This document shows positions 33,767-41,522 of a DNA stretch of 41,522 bases, piece after piece (within the stretch, counting starts at the first letter, position 1; each line of letters opens with the position of its first letter). The position numbers and the translations under genes are program-made. The stretch covers positions 146,236 through 187,757 of the forward strand of contig NZ_AOIS01000063.1 in the NCBI RefSeq assembly GCF_000337495.1, in the 5' to 3' direction. Source of the stretch: Haloterrigena salina JCM 13891. Lineage in GTDB: Archaea > Halobacteriota > Halobacteria > Halobacteriales > Natrialbaceae. The notes under the pieces are model-generated. The model was not told where the DNA came from. It made no database searches and saw only the letters and a list, made by a program, of their open reading frames with translations.

Positions 33767-34573
33767 CTACCGGCGCAGTTCCGCCGCCTGCTCGAGCTCG
33801 AGTCGCACGCGGTTGGCGTCGAACTCGTGGTCGGGACGCAGCCGAACGAAGTCCAGAAACCGTCGCGCTGCGAGTAACTCCTCGGGCTCGTAGACCGACG
33901 CGGCCGCACCGACGGCATCGGGGGCGCCGATTCGGGGCTCGAGGACCGCCAGCGCGCAGGCCAGATCGTAGGCAGTGGTCTCGGCGACGCGGTCGTCGTG
34001 GACGTTGGTGGCGTCGATGAAGTAGAACTCGCCGTCGCACAGCAGGATGTTCTCCGCGCGCAGGTCGCCGTGGGCCATCCCGTGATCGCGCAGCGTGGCC
34101 AGGATCTCGAACAGTTCCGGCGCGCGCTCGGCGACCAGCCAGTCGGGCGCGTCGTCGAGCGAGCGAAACTCGGGGAGGTACTCGAGGACGAGCACGCCGA
34201 GTCCGTTGACCTCGAAGGCGTCGATCGGCCGGGGCGCGTTGATGCCGATCTCGCGCATGCGCTCGGTCGCCTCGTACTCGTGTTCGACCATCGCGCGGGG
34301 CGTATCGAACCGGCCGAAGAAGCCGTCGGTACCCGCCGACACCGCGCCGACGTTGCGCCCGGCCGTCAACAGCGCGTGGACCAGCGCGTTCTGCCGGGAG
34401 ACGATCTTGACAAACCACTCGTCGTCGATGACACAGGGGGTCGACAGCCAGTTGTCGGCCTCCAGAAACTCCACGCGGACCGCCTCGCGGTCGTAGCGAT
34501 CCGCCAGCGTCCGGACCACGCGCTCGAGGCGATCCCACTCGACGGTCCCTCGGGCGAGCCGGCGGATGTCCAT
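33767..34573 (-). CDS. RIO-like/atypical protein kinase
   Basis: The 268-residue protein has a compact kinase core: K56 in FVKIV is the probable ATP-binding lysine, E100 in EHEYEA may be its ion-pair partner, VLEYLPEF forms the hinge, H168-G-D170-LRAEN175 is the catalytic loop, and D187 in FIDATN replaces the DFG aspartate. These match the RIO/ABC1-type atypical kinases annotated in haloarchaea. The target is unknown. The start at 34573 (MDIRR) is chosen over the ATG nine bases upstream because TTTAA on the minus strand (34598-34602) lies 27 bp before it, as expected for a leaderless mRNA. The gene is divergent from a membrane-protein gene. Confidence 0.85.
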   Translation of the reverse strand: MDIRRLARGTVEWDRLERVVRTLADRYDREAVRVEFLEADNWLSTPCVIDDEWFVKIVSRQNALVHALLTAGRNVGAVSAGTDGFFGRFDTPRAMVEHEYEATERMREIGINAPRPIDAFEVNGLGVLVLEYLPEFRSLDDAPDWLVAERAPELFEILATLRDHGMAHGDLRAENILLCDGEFYFIDATNVHDDRVAETTAYDLACALAVLEPRIGAPDAVGAAASVYEPEELLAARRFLDFVRLRPDHEFDANRVRLELEQAAELRR

Positions 34574-34597
34574 ACCTCGCATGTGGGAGCTTCGAGG

Positions 34598-34602
34598 TTA
34601 AA
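34598..34602 (-). promoter_or_regulatory. TATA element of the RIO-like kinase gene
   Basis: The minus strand reads GCATTTAACC here, centred 27 bp before the ATG at 34573. It decides the start in favour of the shorter form. Confidence 0.55.
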
Positions 34603-34747
34603 TGCGTCCCGAACTGTTTTCGGAGCGACGTATCGGCGGTGAATGACAGCTGAGTCGGCGGCTGGCGGGCGAACAGTCGCCGACGCGACCCGCTCGGATC
34701 GGAGAGCAGTATTGTTATCAACAGCGCAACTGAACAACAGGGTACGT

Positions 34748-36169
34748 ATGGACGCGATCGACGACCTCGGCGACGCGATCGAGGCCAGTCGGAACTTCCT
34801 GACGCCGATACGCCTGGGTACGTGGGTCAAACTCGCGTTCGTCGTCGTCTTCGTGAGTTCGCTCGGGTTCGGCCTCAGCACGTCGGTGCCAGGGAGCGAC
34901 GCGCTGTCGGTCTCCGGCGATCCGACGGGCGGAGGGTGGCAGATCGAAAACCTCGACGGTGCGGTGCCGACCGACGAAGTCGCCGCGATCGGGCTTGCCC
35001 TCGTCGGACTCGCGCTGTTCGCGTGGCTGTGTTACGCGTTCGTCGCCGCCATCATGGAGTTCGTGTTCCTCGAGTCGTTGCGCTCGGACGAAGTCCGCGT
35101 GCGGCGGTATTTCGCCGGGAACGTCGGGAAGGGGATCCGTCTGTTCTGCTTTCGCCTCGGACTCTTGCTCGTCGCCAGCGGGCTCGGCGCGGCACCCACT
35201 TACTTCGTCGCCGCCGGCGGCGGCAGCCCGACCGACCTCTCGCCGGGGCTGTTCGGACTGTACTCGATCTACGGCTTCGCGCTGTACCTCGGCTATTCGG
35301 TCGTGCGCCGCTTTACCGAAGCGTTCGTCGCGCCGATCATGCTCCTCGAGGACCGGGGCGTCATCGGCGCCTGGAGCCGATTTTGGGCGACGCTAACGGC
35401 CGACTGGACCGAATACGCGCTCTACCTGGTGTTGTTCTGGTTCCTCTACATCGCGGTCCTGATCAGCGCCTGGATCGTCGTCGGTATCGGGCTCTTCCTG
35501 CTCTTGACCCCCATCGTGATCGTGACGTTCGTACTGGTCCTCCTCGGCCCGATCGGGCTGCTGGTGTTCGTCGTCGTCGGTCCGCTCTCGCTCGCGGCCG
35601 TCCTGCTGTTTATGGGGTTGATCTGGACGCCGATCGCGACGTTCTTCCGGTACTACGCCCTCCTGTTGCTCGGCGATACGGACGACGCCCTCGATTTCGT
35701 CCCCGAACAGCGGGCCGCGGTTCGAGGAACCGACGCCCCCGCAGTCGGTCGGGACGACCACTGGACCGGAACCACTGACGGCCCGTCGCGGCGCGCCGAT
35801 CGGTCCTCGCGAGACGGGCGAGCGATCGACGACGGCGATCCGTGGGCAGAAACGGATCCCTGGACCGACACCGACGGCGCCGACTCGTGGGACGATTCCG
35901 ACGGTGTTGATTCCGACTCCGGTCCCGATCGCGACCCGTGGGGCGAGGCGTCGGACTCCGACCGCGAGAGCGATCCGTGGGACGAGACGGACGACTCGAG
36001 TGGCACCGATCAATGGGACGACGAAGCCGGAACCGATAGTGACGATCCGTGGGATCGGCCAGTCGAGTCCGGCGAGACGACGCCCTGGGACGAGACGACG
36101 GAGTCCGACTTGGAGAACGAGACGAACGGAGCAGACGATACCGACGACGAGAACGATCGAACCTGGTAG
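34748..36169 (+). CDS. Multi-span membrane protein with acidic DPW-repeat tail (DUF7544-like)
   Basis: The 473-residue protein has about seven to eight hydrophobic helices in residues 22-310, with an amphipathic opening MDAIDDLGDAIEASRNFLTPI that resembles haloarchaeal DUF7544 membrane proteins. Residues about 330-473 are a highly acidic, disordered cytoplasmic or outer tail containing eight regularly spaced W motifs (DPWAE, DPWTD, DSWDD, DPWGE, DPWDE, DQWDD, DPWDR, TPWDE). Such short Trp motifs on an acidic chain can recruit partner proteins. The in-frame extension to 34643 is rejected because an AT-rich TTGTTATC (34710-34717) sits about 33 bp before the ATG at 34748. Function is unknown. 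Confidence 0.75.
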   Translation: MDAIDDLGDAIEASRNFLTPIRLGTWVKLAFVVVFVSSLGFGLSTSVPGSDALSVSGDPTGGGWQIENLDGAVPTDEVAAIGLALVGLALFAWLCYAFVAAIMEFVFLESLRSDEVRVRRYFAGNVGKGIRLFCFRLGLLLVASGLGAAPTYFVAAGGGSPTDLSPGLFGLYSIYGFALYLGYSVVRRFTEAFVAPIMLLEDRGVIGAWSRFWATLTADWTEYALYLVLFWFLYIAVLISAWIVVGIGLFLLLTPIVIVTFVLVLLGPIGLLVFVVVGPLSLAAVLLFMGLIWTPIATFFRYYALLLLGDTDDALDFVPEQRAAVRGTDAPAVGRDDHWTGTTDGPSRRADRSSRDGRAIDDGDPWAETDPWTDTDGADSWDDSDGVDSDSGPDRDPWGEASDSDRESDPWDETDDSSGTDQWDDEAGTDSDDPWDRPVESGETTPWDETTESDLENETNGADDTDDENDRTW

Positions 36170-36275
36170 CGCAGCGCTCGAGTCCGCGCGTCGACGGTTG
36201 TTCGGCCGTCTCGATTCGCCCGCCCGCCTCGAGTCTACGGGCCGCTCGTCACACTCTCCGTACTCCGGCGGTGCG

Positions 36276-36281
36276 TTTATT
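36276..36281 (+). promoter_or_regulatory. TATA box of the acyl-CoA dehydrogenase gene
   Basis: TTTATT is centred about 26 bp before the ATG at 36305, which gives a leaderless transcript and favours that ATG over the TTG at 36296. Confidence 0.6.
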
Positions 36282-36304
36282 CTTCATCCCGGCAAGTGTT
36301 GCGT

Positions 36305-37447
36305 ATGGACACGGAACTACCCGACGAACACCGGATGGTCCGGGAGACCGTCAGAGACTTCTGCGAGACCGAAATCGAGCCGATCGCCCAGGAGATCGAG
36401 GACGAACACCGGTTCCCCGCGGAGATCTTCGACCAGCTCGCGGACCTCGATATGATGGGCGTTCCCGTCGACGAGGAGTACGGCGGCCTCGGCGGCGACA
36501 CGCTCATGTACGCGCTGGTCGCCGAGGAGCTCGGTCGCGTCTCGGGCTCGATCGGACTCTCCTACGTCGCCCACACGTCGTTGGCCTCAAAGCCCCTCGA
36601 GCAGTTCGGCACGCGGGCACAGCAGGAACGCTGGCTGCGGCCCCTAGCGGAGGGCGAGCACCTCGGCGGCTGGGCGTTGACCGAACCCGACAGCGGCTCC
36701 GACGCCTCGGACATGGACACGACCGCAGAGCGCGACGGCGACGAGTGGGTCCTGAACGGGACCAAGCAGTTCATCACGAACGCCAGCGAGGCGGGCTCGA
36801 TCCTCGTCAAGGCCGTCACCGAACCCGACGCAGGCTACGACGGGATTTCGACGTTCATCGTCGACCCCCATGAGGACGACGGCTTCGAGGTGACGACCGT
36901 CTGGGACAAGATGGGGCTAAACGCCTCGCCGACCTGCGAGATTCGCCTCGAGAACGTTCGGCTTCCCGAGGATCGACTACTGGGCGAGGAGGGAGAGGGG
37001 TGGACCCAGACCAAGCAAACGCTCGACGGCGGCCGCATCTCGATCGCCGCGCTCTCGACGGGACTGGCCCAGGGCGCCTACGAACACGCAAAGGAGTACA
37101 GCAAAGAGCGCGAGCAGTTCGGCCAACCGATCTGCGAGTTCGACGCCGTCCGCGACAAGATCGTCGACATGCACCGCAAGACCGAGCGCGCGCGCCTGCT
37201 CACGCACCGCGCGGCCCGCACCTACGGCAAGGGCGAACCCGTGACCCGCGAGTCCGCGCTCGCGAAACTCGACGCCAGCGAAGCCGCCCGCGAGGTCGCC
37301 GAGGACGCCGTCCAGGTGCTTGGCGGCTACGGCTACACCACCGACTTCGCGCCCCAGCGGTTCTACCGCGACGCGAAACTGATGGAGATCGGCGAGGGCA
37401 CCAGCGAGATCCAGCACCTCGTCATCGGACGCGAACTGGGGCTCTGA
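36305..37447 (+). CDS. Acyl-CoA dehydrogenase
   Basis: The 380-residue FAD enzyme oxidises an acyl-CoA to a 2,3-enoyl-CoA and passes electrons to ETF. The N-terminal helical domain (RETVRDFCETEIEP), the flavin-binding block GGWALTEPDSGSDAS with FITNAS, and the C-terminal QVLGGYGYT ... GEGTSEIQ are all present. E364 in GEGTSEIQ is at the catalytic-base position of short/medium-chain dehydrogenases. Length is normal. The acyl chain specificity cannot be read from sequence. It is unrelated to the glycan genes and convergent with the lipoprotein gene that follows. Confidence 0.95.
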   Translation: MDTELPDEHRMVRETVRDFCETEIEPIAQEIEDEHRFPAEIFDQLADLDMMGVPVDEEYGGLGGDTLMYALVAEELGRVSGSIGLSYVAHTSLASKPLEQFGTRAQQERWLRPLAEGEHLGGWALTEPDSGSDASDMDTTAERDGDEWVLNGTKQFITNASEAGSILVKAVTEPDAGYDGISTFIVDPHEDDGFEVTTVWDKMGLNASPTCEIRLENVRLPEDRLLGEEGEGWTQTKQTLDGGRISIAALSTGLAQGAYEHAKEYSKEREQFGQPICEFDAVRDKIVDMHRKTERARLLTHRAARTYGKGEPVTRESALAKLDASEAAREVAEDAVQVLGGYGYTTDFAPQRFYRDAKLMEIGEGTSEIQHLVIGRELGL

Positions 37448-37507
37448 ACGACCCCGAGCCGGAGTCAGGAACGGTGCGACGGTGCGAGGAACGGGAGCGG
37501 GAGCGGG

Positions 37508-38299
37508 TTACTCCAGGGTCTCGAGCAGATCGTCACCGCTCTCGTTGTTCCCGTTGCCGCCGCCGCTCTCTTCGGATCCGGTGTCACTCCCGTCGTCGGA
37601 TTCGTTGGCGTCGCCGTTGCCGTCGCTCTCGTTTCCGCCGGCGGTATCCTCCTCTTCCTCGGCGTCCGTGTCAACGGCCTCCATGAGCGAGAACACGTTG
37701 TCCATCTCCTGGTCCCGGGCGTACTGCGGGTAGACGCCGATGGTCACGAGCAGGTCGTCGTCGGCTTCGACGGCCTCGGTGACGTGGATGTCGACCTCGA
37801 GATCGTGCCCGTTGAACGTCGCGTCGGCGCTGAATCTCGATCGCTTCGTCGTCTCGTCGAGGATCGTGATCTCGCCGTCCTCTTCGTGGGAGATGTCGCC
37901 GATATCGTCGTAGTTCTCCGCGATCAGATCGACGAGTTCGTTCGTCGACATGTCTTCGACGGGGTTGAAGTTCCGGCCCGCGATCCCGATCTGGGGGGAG
38001 GTGAGCACGGTGAAGACGGCGGCGCGCCGGCTCCCGAGCGGCGGAAGTTCCACGGACTTCTCGTGGGTGGTCTTGTAGTTCGTAACGGTGATCGTCTCGG
38101 AGTAGGCGCTGACCTCGACCTCCTTTTCGACGACGACCTCGCTGATCGCGGTCTGTTCGTAGCTGGTTTCCTCGCGGACGGCCGGATCGACGCCGGCCGG
38201 CGACGATTCGTGGCTGTCCATTCCGACCAGTCCCAGACAGCCCGACAGGCTCGCCAGTCCGACGGCACCGAGTCCACCGAGTAGCGCTCTTCGATTCAT
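37508..38299 (-). CDS. DUF6517 family lipoprotein
   Basis: The 263-residue protein has RR at 3-4, a short hydrophobic core and lipobox LSGC with C21 lipidated, so it is a Tat lipoprotein on the outer face. Residues about 40-200 match the haloarchaeal DUF6517 pattern (VVEKEVEVSAYSETITVTNYKTTHEKS, then VFTVLTSPQIGIAGRNFNP). The last 55 residues are an acidic Gly/Asn/Ser-rich tail. The start is the ATG at 38299; a TTG six bases earlier is less likely. An AT-rich promoter lies at about 38326-38336. Function is unknown. Confidence 0.83.
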   Translation of the reverse strand: MNRRALLGGLGAVGLASLSGCLGLVGMDSHESSPAGVDPAVREETSYEQTAISEVVVEKEVEVSAYSETITVTNYKTTHEKSVELPPLGSRRAAVFTVLTSPQIGIAGRNFNPVEDMSTNELVDLIAENYDDIGDISHEEDGEITILDETTKRSRFSADATFNGHDLEVDIHVTEAVEADDDLLVTIGVYPQYARDQEMDNVFSLMEAVDTDAEEEEDTAGGNESDGNGDANESDDGSDTGSEESGGGNGNNESGDDLLETLE

Positions 38300-38408
38300 T
38301 TTCAAAACAATGTGAATTCCGTTCCTATGAATTTATCGGATTTCTTAGATTATGTTGAATCGATAAGATGTTTCGAATTCTCGATTCCGAATTCCGAAAC
38401 TGCGGTTT

Positions 38409-38906
38409 TCAGCGACGGAGATTGCCGAATAAATCCGATTCGGCTGGCACCTCGAATCGATCCGACCGGCGGCGGTGAAGTAATGTTACATACCGGAGCA
38501 GTACGTATCCGACGACTGCCAATCCGACGGCGACCACGACGTTTCCGAGTACAAGTTGACGGATCGCCACCTGCGCCAACTCGCCGGACAGCGCGTCTCG
38601 AGAGGCCACCGAGTCCGATCCCAGTAGGACGGATCCGACGTGAAAACTCGAGAGATACACCGCGGGTTTTACGATTGGGTTGAGCACGGCGACGGAGGCG
38701 AAAATCGCGGGTTTGCTGATCCAGGCCTGTAGCGAGACGAGGACGAAAAACAGCCCGACGCCCAGCCCGCCGGTCGGAAGCGCCGTCACGAAGATGCCGA
38801 TCGCGAAGCTCGCGGCGATCTGATGGGGAGTATGCTCCTCGCGGAACGCGGCGACGAGTTTCCGGCGGACGCGATCACGATACCTGGCGAGCCGTTCCCG
38901 AACCAT
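38409..38906 (-). CDS. DUF2062 family membrane protein
   Basis: The 165-residue protein shows the DUF2062 layout: a basic helix (REEHTPHQIAASFAIGIFVTALPTGG) followed by about three to four hydrophobic helices with ISKPAIFASVAVLNPIVKPAVY, and a short C-terminal tail. DUF2062 members are integral membrane proteins, sometimes fused to glycosyltransferases; their role is unknown. The ATG at 38906 is preferred to the TTG at 38939 because it directly precedes the basic amphipathic helix. Confidence 0.85.
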   Translation of the reverse strand: MVRERLARYRDRVRRKLVAAFREEHTPHQIAASFAIGIFVTALPTGGLGVGLFFVLVSLQAWISKPAIFASVAVLNPIVKPAVYLSSFHVGSVLLGSDSVASRDALSGELAQVAIRQLVLGNVVVAVGLAVVGYVLLRYVTLLHRRRSDRFEVPAESDLFGNLRR

Positions 38907-38996
38907 TCGCTTTGTGCGTGGGTTACCAGCGGCGACCAAAAAGATACCGAGAGCGACCGCCCGTTCGCCGGCTCGGTTCCGCGGAAAACCGACGGC

Positions 38997-40253
38997 TTAC
39001 GGGAACGAGCCGGCTTCCTCGAAGGAATCGGCGACCCGCTGGATCGCGACCACGTACGTCGCGGTGCGGGGGTTGGCGATGTCGTGTTCCTCGATGGTCT
39101 CGACCAGCGAGTCGAAGGCGTCGACGATGTGGTCTTCGAGTTCCTCGTTGACGCGCTCCTCGCTCCAGTAGAAGCGCTGTCGGTTCTGGACCCACTCGAA
39201 GTACGAGACGGTGACCCCGCCGGCGTTCGCGAGGATGTCCGGGATCACGAACACGTCCTTGTCCTCGAGGACGGCGTCAGCGTCGGGCGTCAACGGCCCG
39301 TTGGCGGCCTCGGAGATGACGTCCGCTTGCACGTCCTCCGCGAGGTCGGCGTCGATGGCGTTCTCGAGGGCCGCGGGGATCAGCAGGTCGACGTCCATCG
39401 TCAGGACGTCCTCGTTGGTGATCTCCTCCTCGCTTTCCTCGTAGCCGACGACGCTGCCGGTCTCGTTCTTGTGATTTTTCGCGGCGACGGGATCGAAGCC
39501 GTCGGGGTTGTAGATCCCGCCCGAAGAGTCGCTGGCGGCGACGACGGTCGCGCCCATCTCGTCGATCAGTTTGGCGGCGATCCAGCCGGCGTTCCCGTAG
39601 CCCTGGACGGCGACGGTCGCGCCCTCGAGGTCCTTGTCGAGGTAGTCGAAGGCCTCGCGAGCGGCGATGACGGTCGAGCGGCCCGTCGCCTCGACGCGAC
39701 CCTCGCTGCCGCCGCTGGCGAGGTTCTTGCCCGTGATCACGCCCGGTTCGGTGGTGTTCTCCAGGGTCTCGTAGGTGTCTTTGATCCAGTTCATCTCCCG
39801 CTGGCCCGTGTTGACGTCGGGCGCGGGGACGTCGCGGTCTTCGCCGATCAGCGGACGGAGTTCCTTCGCGAACGCGCGGGTGATCCGCTCGAGTTCGCTC
39901 TCGGAGTACTCGGCGGGATCGATGATGATACCGCCCTTCCCGCCGCCCAGCGGGATGTCGACGGTCGCCGTCTTGTAGGTCATCCAACCCGAGAGGGCCT
40001 TGACCTCGTCGCGGGAGACCTGCGGGTGATAGCGGATGCCGCCCTTGTAGGGGCCGCGATCGCCGTTGAACTGCGAGCGGAAGGCTTTGAATCGCTCGAG
40101 GCTTCCGTCGTCCATCTCCACCGTGAGGTTCGTCTCGAGCACGCGTTCGGGGTGTTTGAGCCGCTCGATCACGTCGTCCTCGACGTCGAGGTACGCGGCG
40201 GCGTCGTCGATCTGGGACTGCAGACTTTCGAACGGGTTGGTACCCTGGGTCAT
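38997..40253 (-). CDS. gdhB: Glutamate dehydrogenase
   Basis: The 418-residue enzyme interconverts glutamate and 2-oxoglutarate plus ammonia with NAD(P). The N-terminal domain has YKGGIRYHP and substrate-binding K94, and the catalytic lysine is K106 in PLGGGKGGI. The Rossmann domain contains [10 protein letters not shown]. All catalytic residues are present and the length is normal for the hexameric haloarchaeal type. The sequence closely resembles proteins annotated GdhB in haloarchaea; coenzyme preference is not certain. GTTTATCC on the minus strand (40278-40285) is centred 28 bp before the ATG at 40253, giving a leaderless mRNA. Confidence 0.95.
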   Translation of the reverse strand: MTQGTNPFESLQSQIDDAAAYLDVEDDVIERLKHPERVLETNLTVEMDDGSLERFKAFRSQFNGDRGPYKGGIRYHPQVSRDEVKALSGWMTYKTATVDIPLGGGKGGIIIDPAEYSESELERITRAFAKELRPLIGEDRDVPAPDVNTGQREMNWIKDTYETLENTTEPGVITGKNLASGGSEGRVEATGRSTVIAAREAFDYLDKDLEGATVAVQGYGNAGWIAAKLIDEMGATVVAASDSSGGIYNPDGFDPVAAKNHKNETGSVVGYEESEEEITNEDVLTMDVDLLIPAALENAIDADLAEDVQADVISEAANGPLTPDADAVLEDKDVFVIPDILANAGGVTVSYFEWVQNRQRFYWSEERVNEELEDHIVDAFDSLVETIEEHDIANPRTATYVVAIQRVADSFEEAGSFP

Positions 40254-40277
40254 ACCCAGTGATTTTCACGACGGGGG

Positions 40278-40285
40278 GATAAACG
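40278..40285 (-). promoter_or_regulatory. TATA box of the glutamate dehydrogenase gene
   Basis: The minus strand reads GTTTATCC, centred about 28 bp before the ATG at 40253, as expected for a leaderless transcript. Confidence 0.6.
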
Positions 40286-40361
40286 TAGCGAATATCTACC
40301 ATACCTCATGATCGACTATCCACCAAGGTGATTGGTCTCTCCTTGTATTTTGAACGCTCAG

Positions 40362-41228
40362 TCAGTTCTCGTCGTCGGCCGCCGCTCGCTCCTGGATTCG
40401 TTCAGCCTGGGCGATCAGCGGTGCGTCGATCATCTCGCCGTCGACTTCGAAGACCCCGTGGCCTTCGGCGTCGGCCTCGCGTTTGGCCTCGAGGACGCGC
40501 TCGGCCCACTCCCGATCGGCTTCGCTGGGAGTGAAAGCCTCGTTGATCGGGTCGACCTGGGCCGGGTGGATCGCCAGCTTGCCGTCGTAGCCGAGCCGGA
40601 CGGAACGGTCGGCGTCCTCGCGGAGCCGCCGCTCGTCCTCGAAGTCGGTCACGAGCGTATCGATCGCCGTACAGTCGTGGGCAGCGGCGGCGATCACGAC
40701 GCGCTCGCGCGCATAGAGCACTTCCGTCCCCTCGGCGCTGCGGGTCGCGCCGATATCTGCCGAGAGGTCCTCGGCGCCGAAGACGAGCGCGTCGGTCGCC
40801 CGCGCGGCGGCGATTTCCGGAGCGGCGAGGACCCCGGCCGCGCTCTCGATCAGCGCGAAGACGGGCAGCGTGAGGTCGTACTTCGCGATTTCGTCCGCGA
40901 GGTGGCGGATGTCTGCTGCCGAGGCGACTTTCGGAGCCATGACGCTATCGAGCCGACGATCGACGTCCGTTTCCGCCGGCTCGAGAACGGTCTGGAGGTC
41001 GGCCGCCAGCGCCGAGTCGCCCGCATTGACGCGAACGCAGACCTCGCAGTCGGGATCGAACGCGGGATCGGTGAGCACCTCGCGGACCGACTCGCGGGCC
41101 TCGTCCTTTCGTCGGGGTGCGACGGCATCCTCGAGGTCGAACACGATCACGTCCGCTCCGGCGGCGGGCGCCTTGCGAAGCATCTCGGGGCGGTCACCGG
41201 GCGTGAACAGAACGCTTCTGCGGACCAT
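40362..41228 (-). CDS. HpcH/HpaI aldolase-citrate lyase family protein (CitE-like)
   Basis: The 288-residue protein belongs to the CitE/malyl-CoA lyase family. RRSVLFTPGDRPEM and DVIVFDLEDAV form the first strands, R66 in VRVN binds the acyl-CoA carboxylate, and E128 (ALIESAAG) and D154 (FGAEDLSADIG) coordinate Mg2+. DGKLAIHPAQVDPINEAF is the typical late motif. Family reactions are reversible C-C cleavage of malyl-, citramalyl- or methylmalyl-CoA. The exact substrate cannot be set by sequence alone. It lies near an acyl-CoA dehydrogenase and glutamate dehydrogenase but is not in an operon with them. Confidence 0.9.
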   Translation of the reverse strand: MVRRSVLFTPGDRPEMLRKAPAAGADVIVFDLEDAVAPRRKDEARESVREVLTDPAFDPDCEVCVRVNAGDSALAADLQTVLEPAETDVDRRLDSVMAPKVASAADIRHLADEIAKYDLTLPVFALIESAAGVLAAPEIAAARATDALVFGAEDLSADIGATRSAEGTEVLYARERVVIAAAAHDCTAIDTLVTDFEDERRLREDADRSVRLGYDGKLAIHPAQVDPINEAFTPSEADREWAERVLEAKREADAEGHGVFEVDGEMIDAPLIAQAERIQERAAADDEN

Positions 41229-41373
41229 ACGCTGTGTCCTCGAGCCACGCCCATAGGAATACGTGTGTCAGTGTCACGTCTCGTGGTGACGGTCGTCGCT
41301 GCCGAAACGAGCGCGCTTCGAGGTCACGGGGCGACCGGCCGAATCGCCGAATGGGAGTGACGGACACCCCCAG

Positions 41374-41385
41374 TTCAGAGTGAAA
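41374..41385 (-). repeat. ORB-like repeat, copy 1
   Basis: The minus strand reads TTTCACTCTGAA followed two bases later by GGGGG (plus-strand C at 41367-41371). A dyad-like core plus G-string is the plan of haloarchaeal origin recognition boxes. Confidence 0.45.
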
Positions 41386-41442
41386 GGAGCAATGGGACAA
41401 GAAACGGGCGGTGGACCGTCCTGGTATCGGACGGACCCGTCG

Positions 41443-41454
41443 TTCAGAGTGAAA
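41443..41454 (-). repeat. ORB-like repeat, copy 2
   Basis: The minus strand reads the identical TTTCACTCTGAA core, followed by CGAC and GGG. It is 69 bp from copy 1 in the same orientation. Confidence 0.45.
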
Positions 41455-41497
41455 CGATTCCGAGGGCGTCGGCCCGATTCTGACAGGGAGAGATGAC

Positions 41498-41522
41498 TTT
41501 CACTCTGAGCGAGGGGGGGGGG
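41498..41522 (+). repeat. ORB-like repeat, copy 3, with G-tract at window end
   Basis: The plus strand reads TTTCACTCTGA, then GCGA and ten G to the last base of the window. The orientation is opposite to copies 1 and 2, as in inverted origin boxes. Confidence 0.45.

Noticed and set aside
41374-41508. CRISPR array at the window end
   Set aside because: The units are 11-12 bp, unevenly spaced and in both orientations, unlike CRISPR repeats of about 30 bp with regular spacers.

Overview
The window is typical of a halophilic archaeon of the class Halobacteria, probably Natrialbales (Natrinema/Haloterrigena-like). Support comes from high GC, strongly acidic proteins, twin-arginine lipoproteins with haloarchaeal LxGC lipoboxes, leaderless genes with a TATA element about 25-33 bp before the start codon, and several families known mainly from haloarchaea (membrane-tethered winged helices, DUF1616, DUF6517, Bat-type HTH). 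Genus placement is inference. There is one tRNA gene, no rRNA, no CRISPR array and no recognisable insertion sequence.

Layout. Positions 1-676 hold a (CA)15 microsatellite, tRNA-Gln(UUG) and a non-coding stretch with a perfect hairpin. Positions 677-29354 form a large surface-glycan locus. Its left half (677-16842) has an alkaline-phosphatase-superfamily enzyme, a Bat-type regulator, a Tat-exported beta-helix protein, a flippase, two GT2 glycosyltransferases, two paralogous NodB-type deacetylase lipoproteins (one apparently catalytically dead), a sugar-transfer-associated ATP-grasp enzyme, an exported M14 zinc hydrolase with an acidic repeat linker and PKD domain, and an asparagine-synthetase-like protein without the glutaminase cysteine. 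Positions 16984-19519 carry two convergent membrane-anchored winged-helix proteins and a DUF1616 membrane protein. After about 1 kb without genes, a tight minus-strand operon (nucleotide-sugar dehydrogenase, DUF354, GT4, multi-span GT-C-like protein) is followed by a third membrane-linked winged helix and glmS.

Positions 29469-41228 are mixed chromosome: a PQQ-propeller/membrane-protein operon, a surface protein with two nearly identical beta-sandwich repeats, a RIO-like kinase, a membrane protein with a DPW-repeat tail, an acyl-CoA dehydrogenase, a DUF6517 lipoprotein, a DUF2062 protein, glutamate dehydrogenase and a CitE-like lyase. The last 150 bp hold three copies of a TTTCACTCTGA motif, each followed by a G-string on the same strand. 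These resemble haloarchaeal origin recognition boxes, so a replication origin and an orc1/cdc6 gene may lie just outside the window.

How the genes may work together (inference): GlmS feeds UDP-GlcNAc, and the dehydrogenase would oxidise an N-acetylhexosamine nucleotide to a uronic acid. GT2, GT4, DUF354 and GT-C proteins would assemble a lipid-linked chain, and the flippase would export it. Tat-exported deacetylase, M14 hydrolase and beta-helix protein would edit it outside. The ATP-grasp and asparagine-synthetase-like enzymes suggest amide-type decoration in the cytoplasm, which would make this a polymer whose amide bonds are both made and removed. That combination is the most interesting candidate system here.
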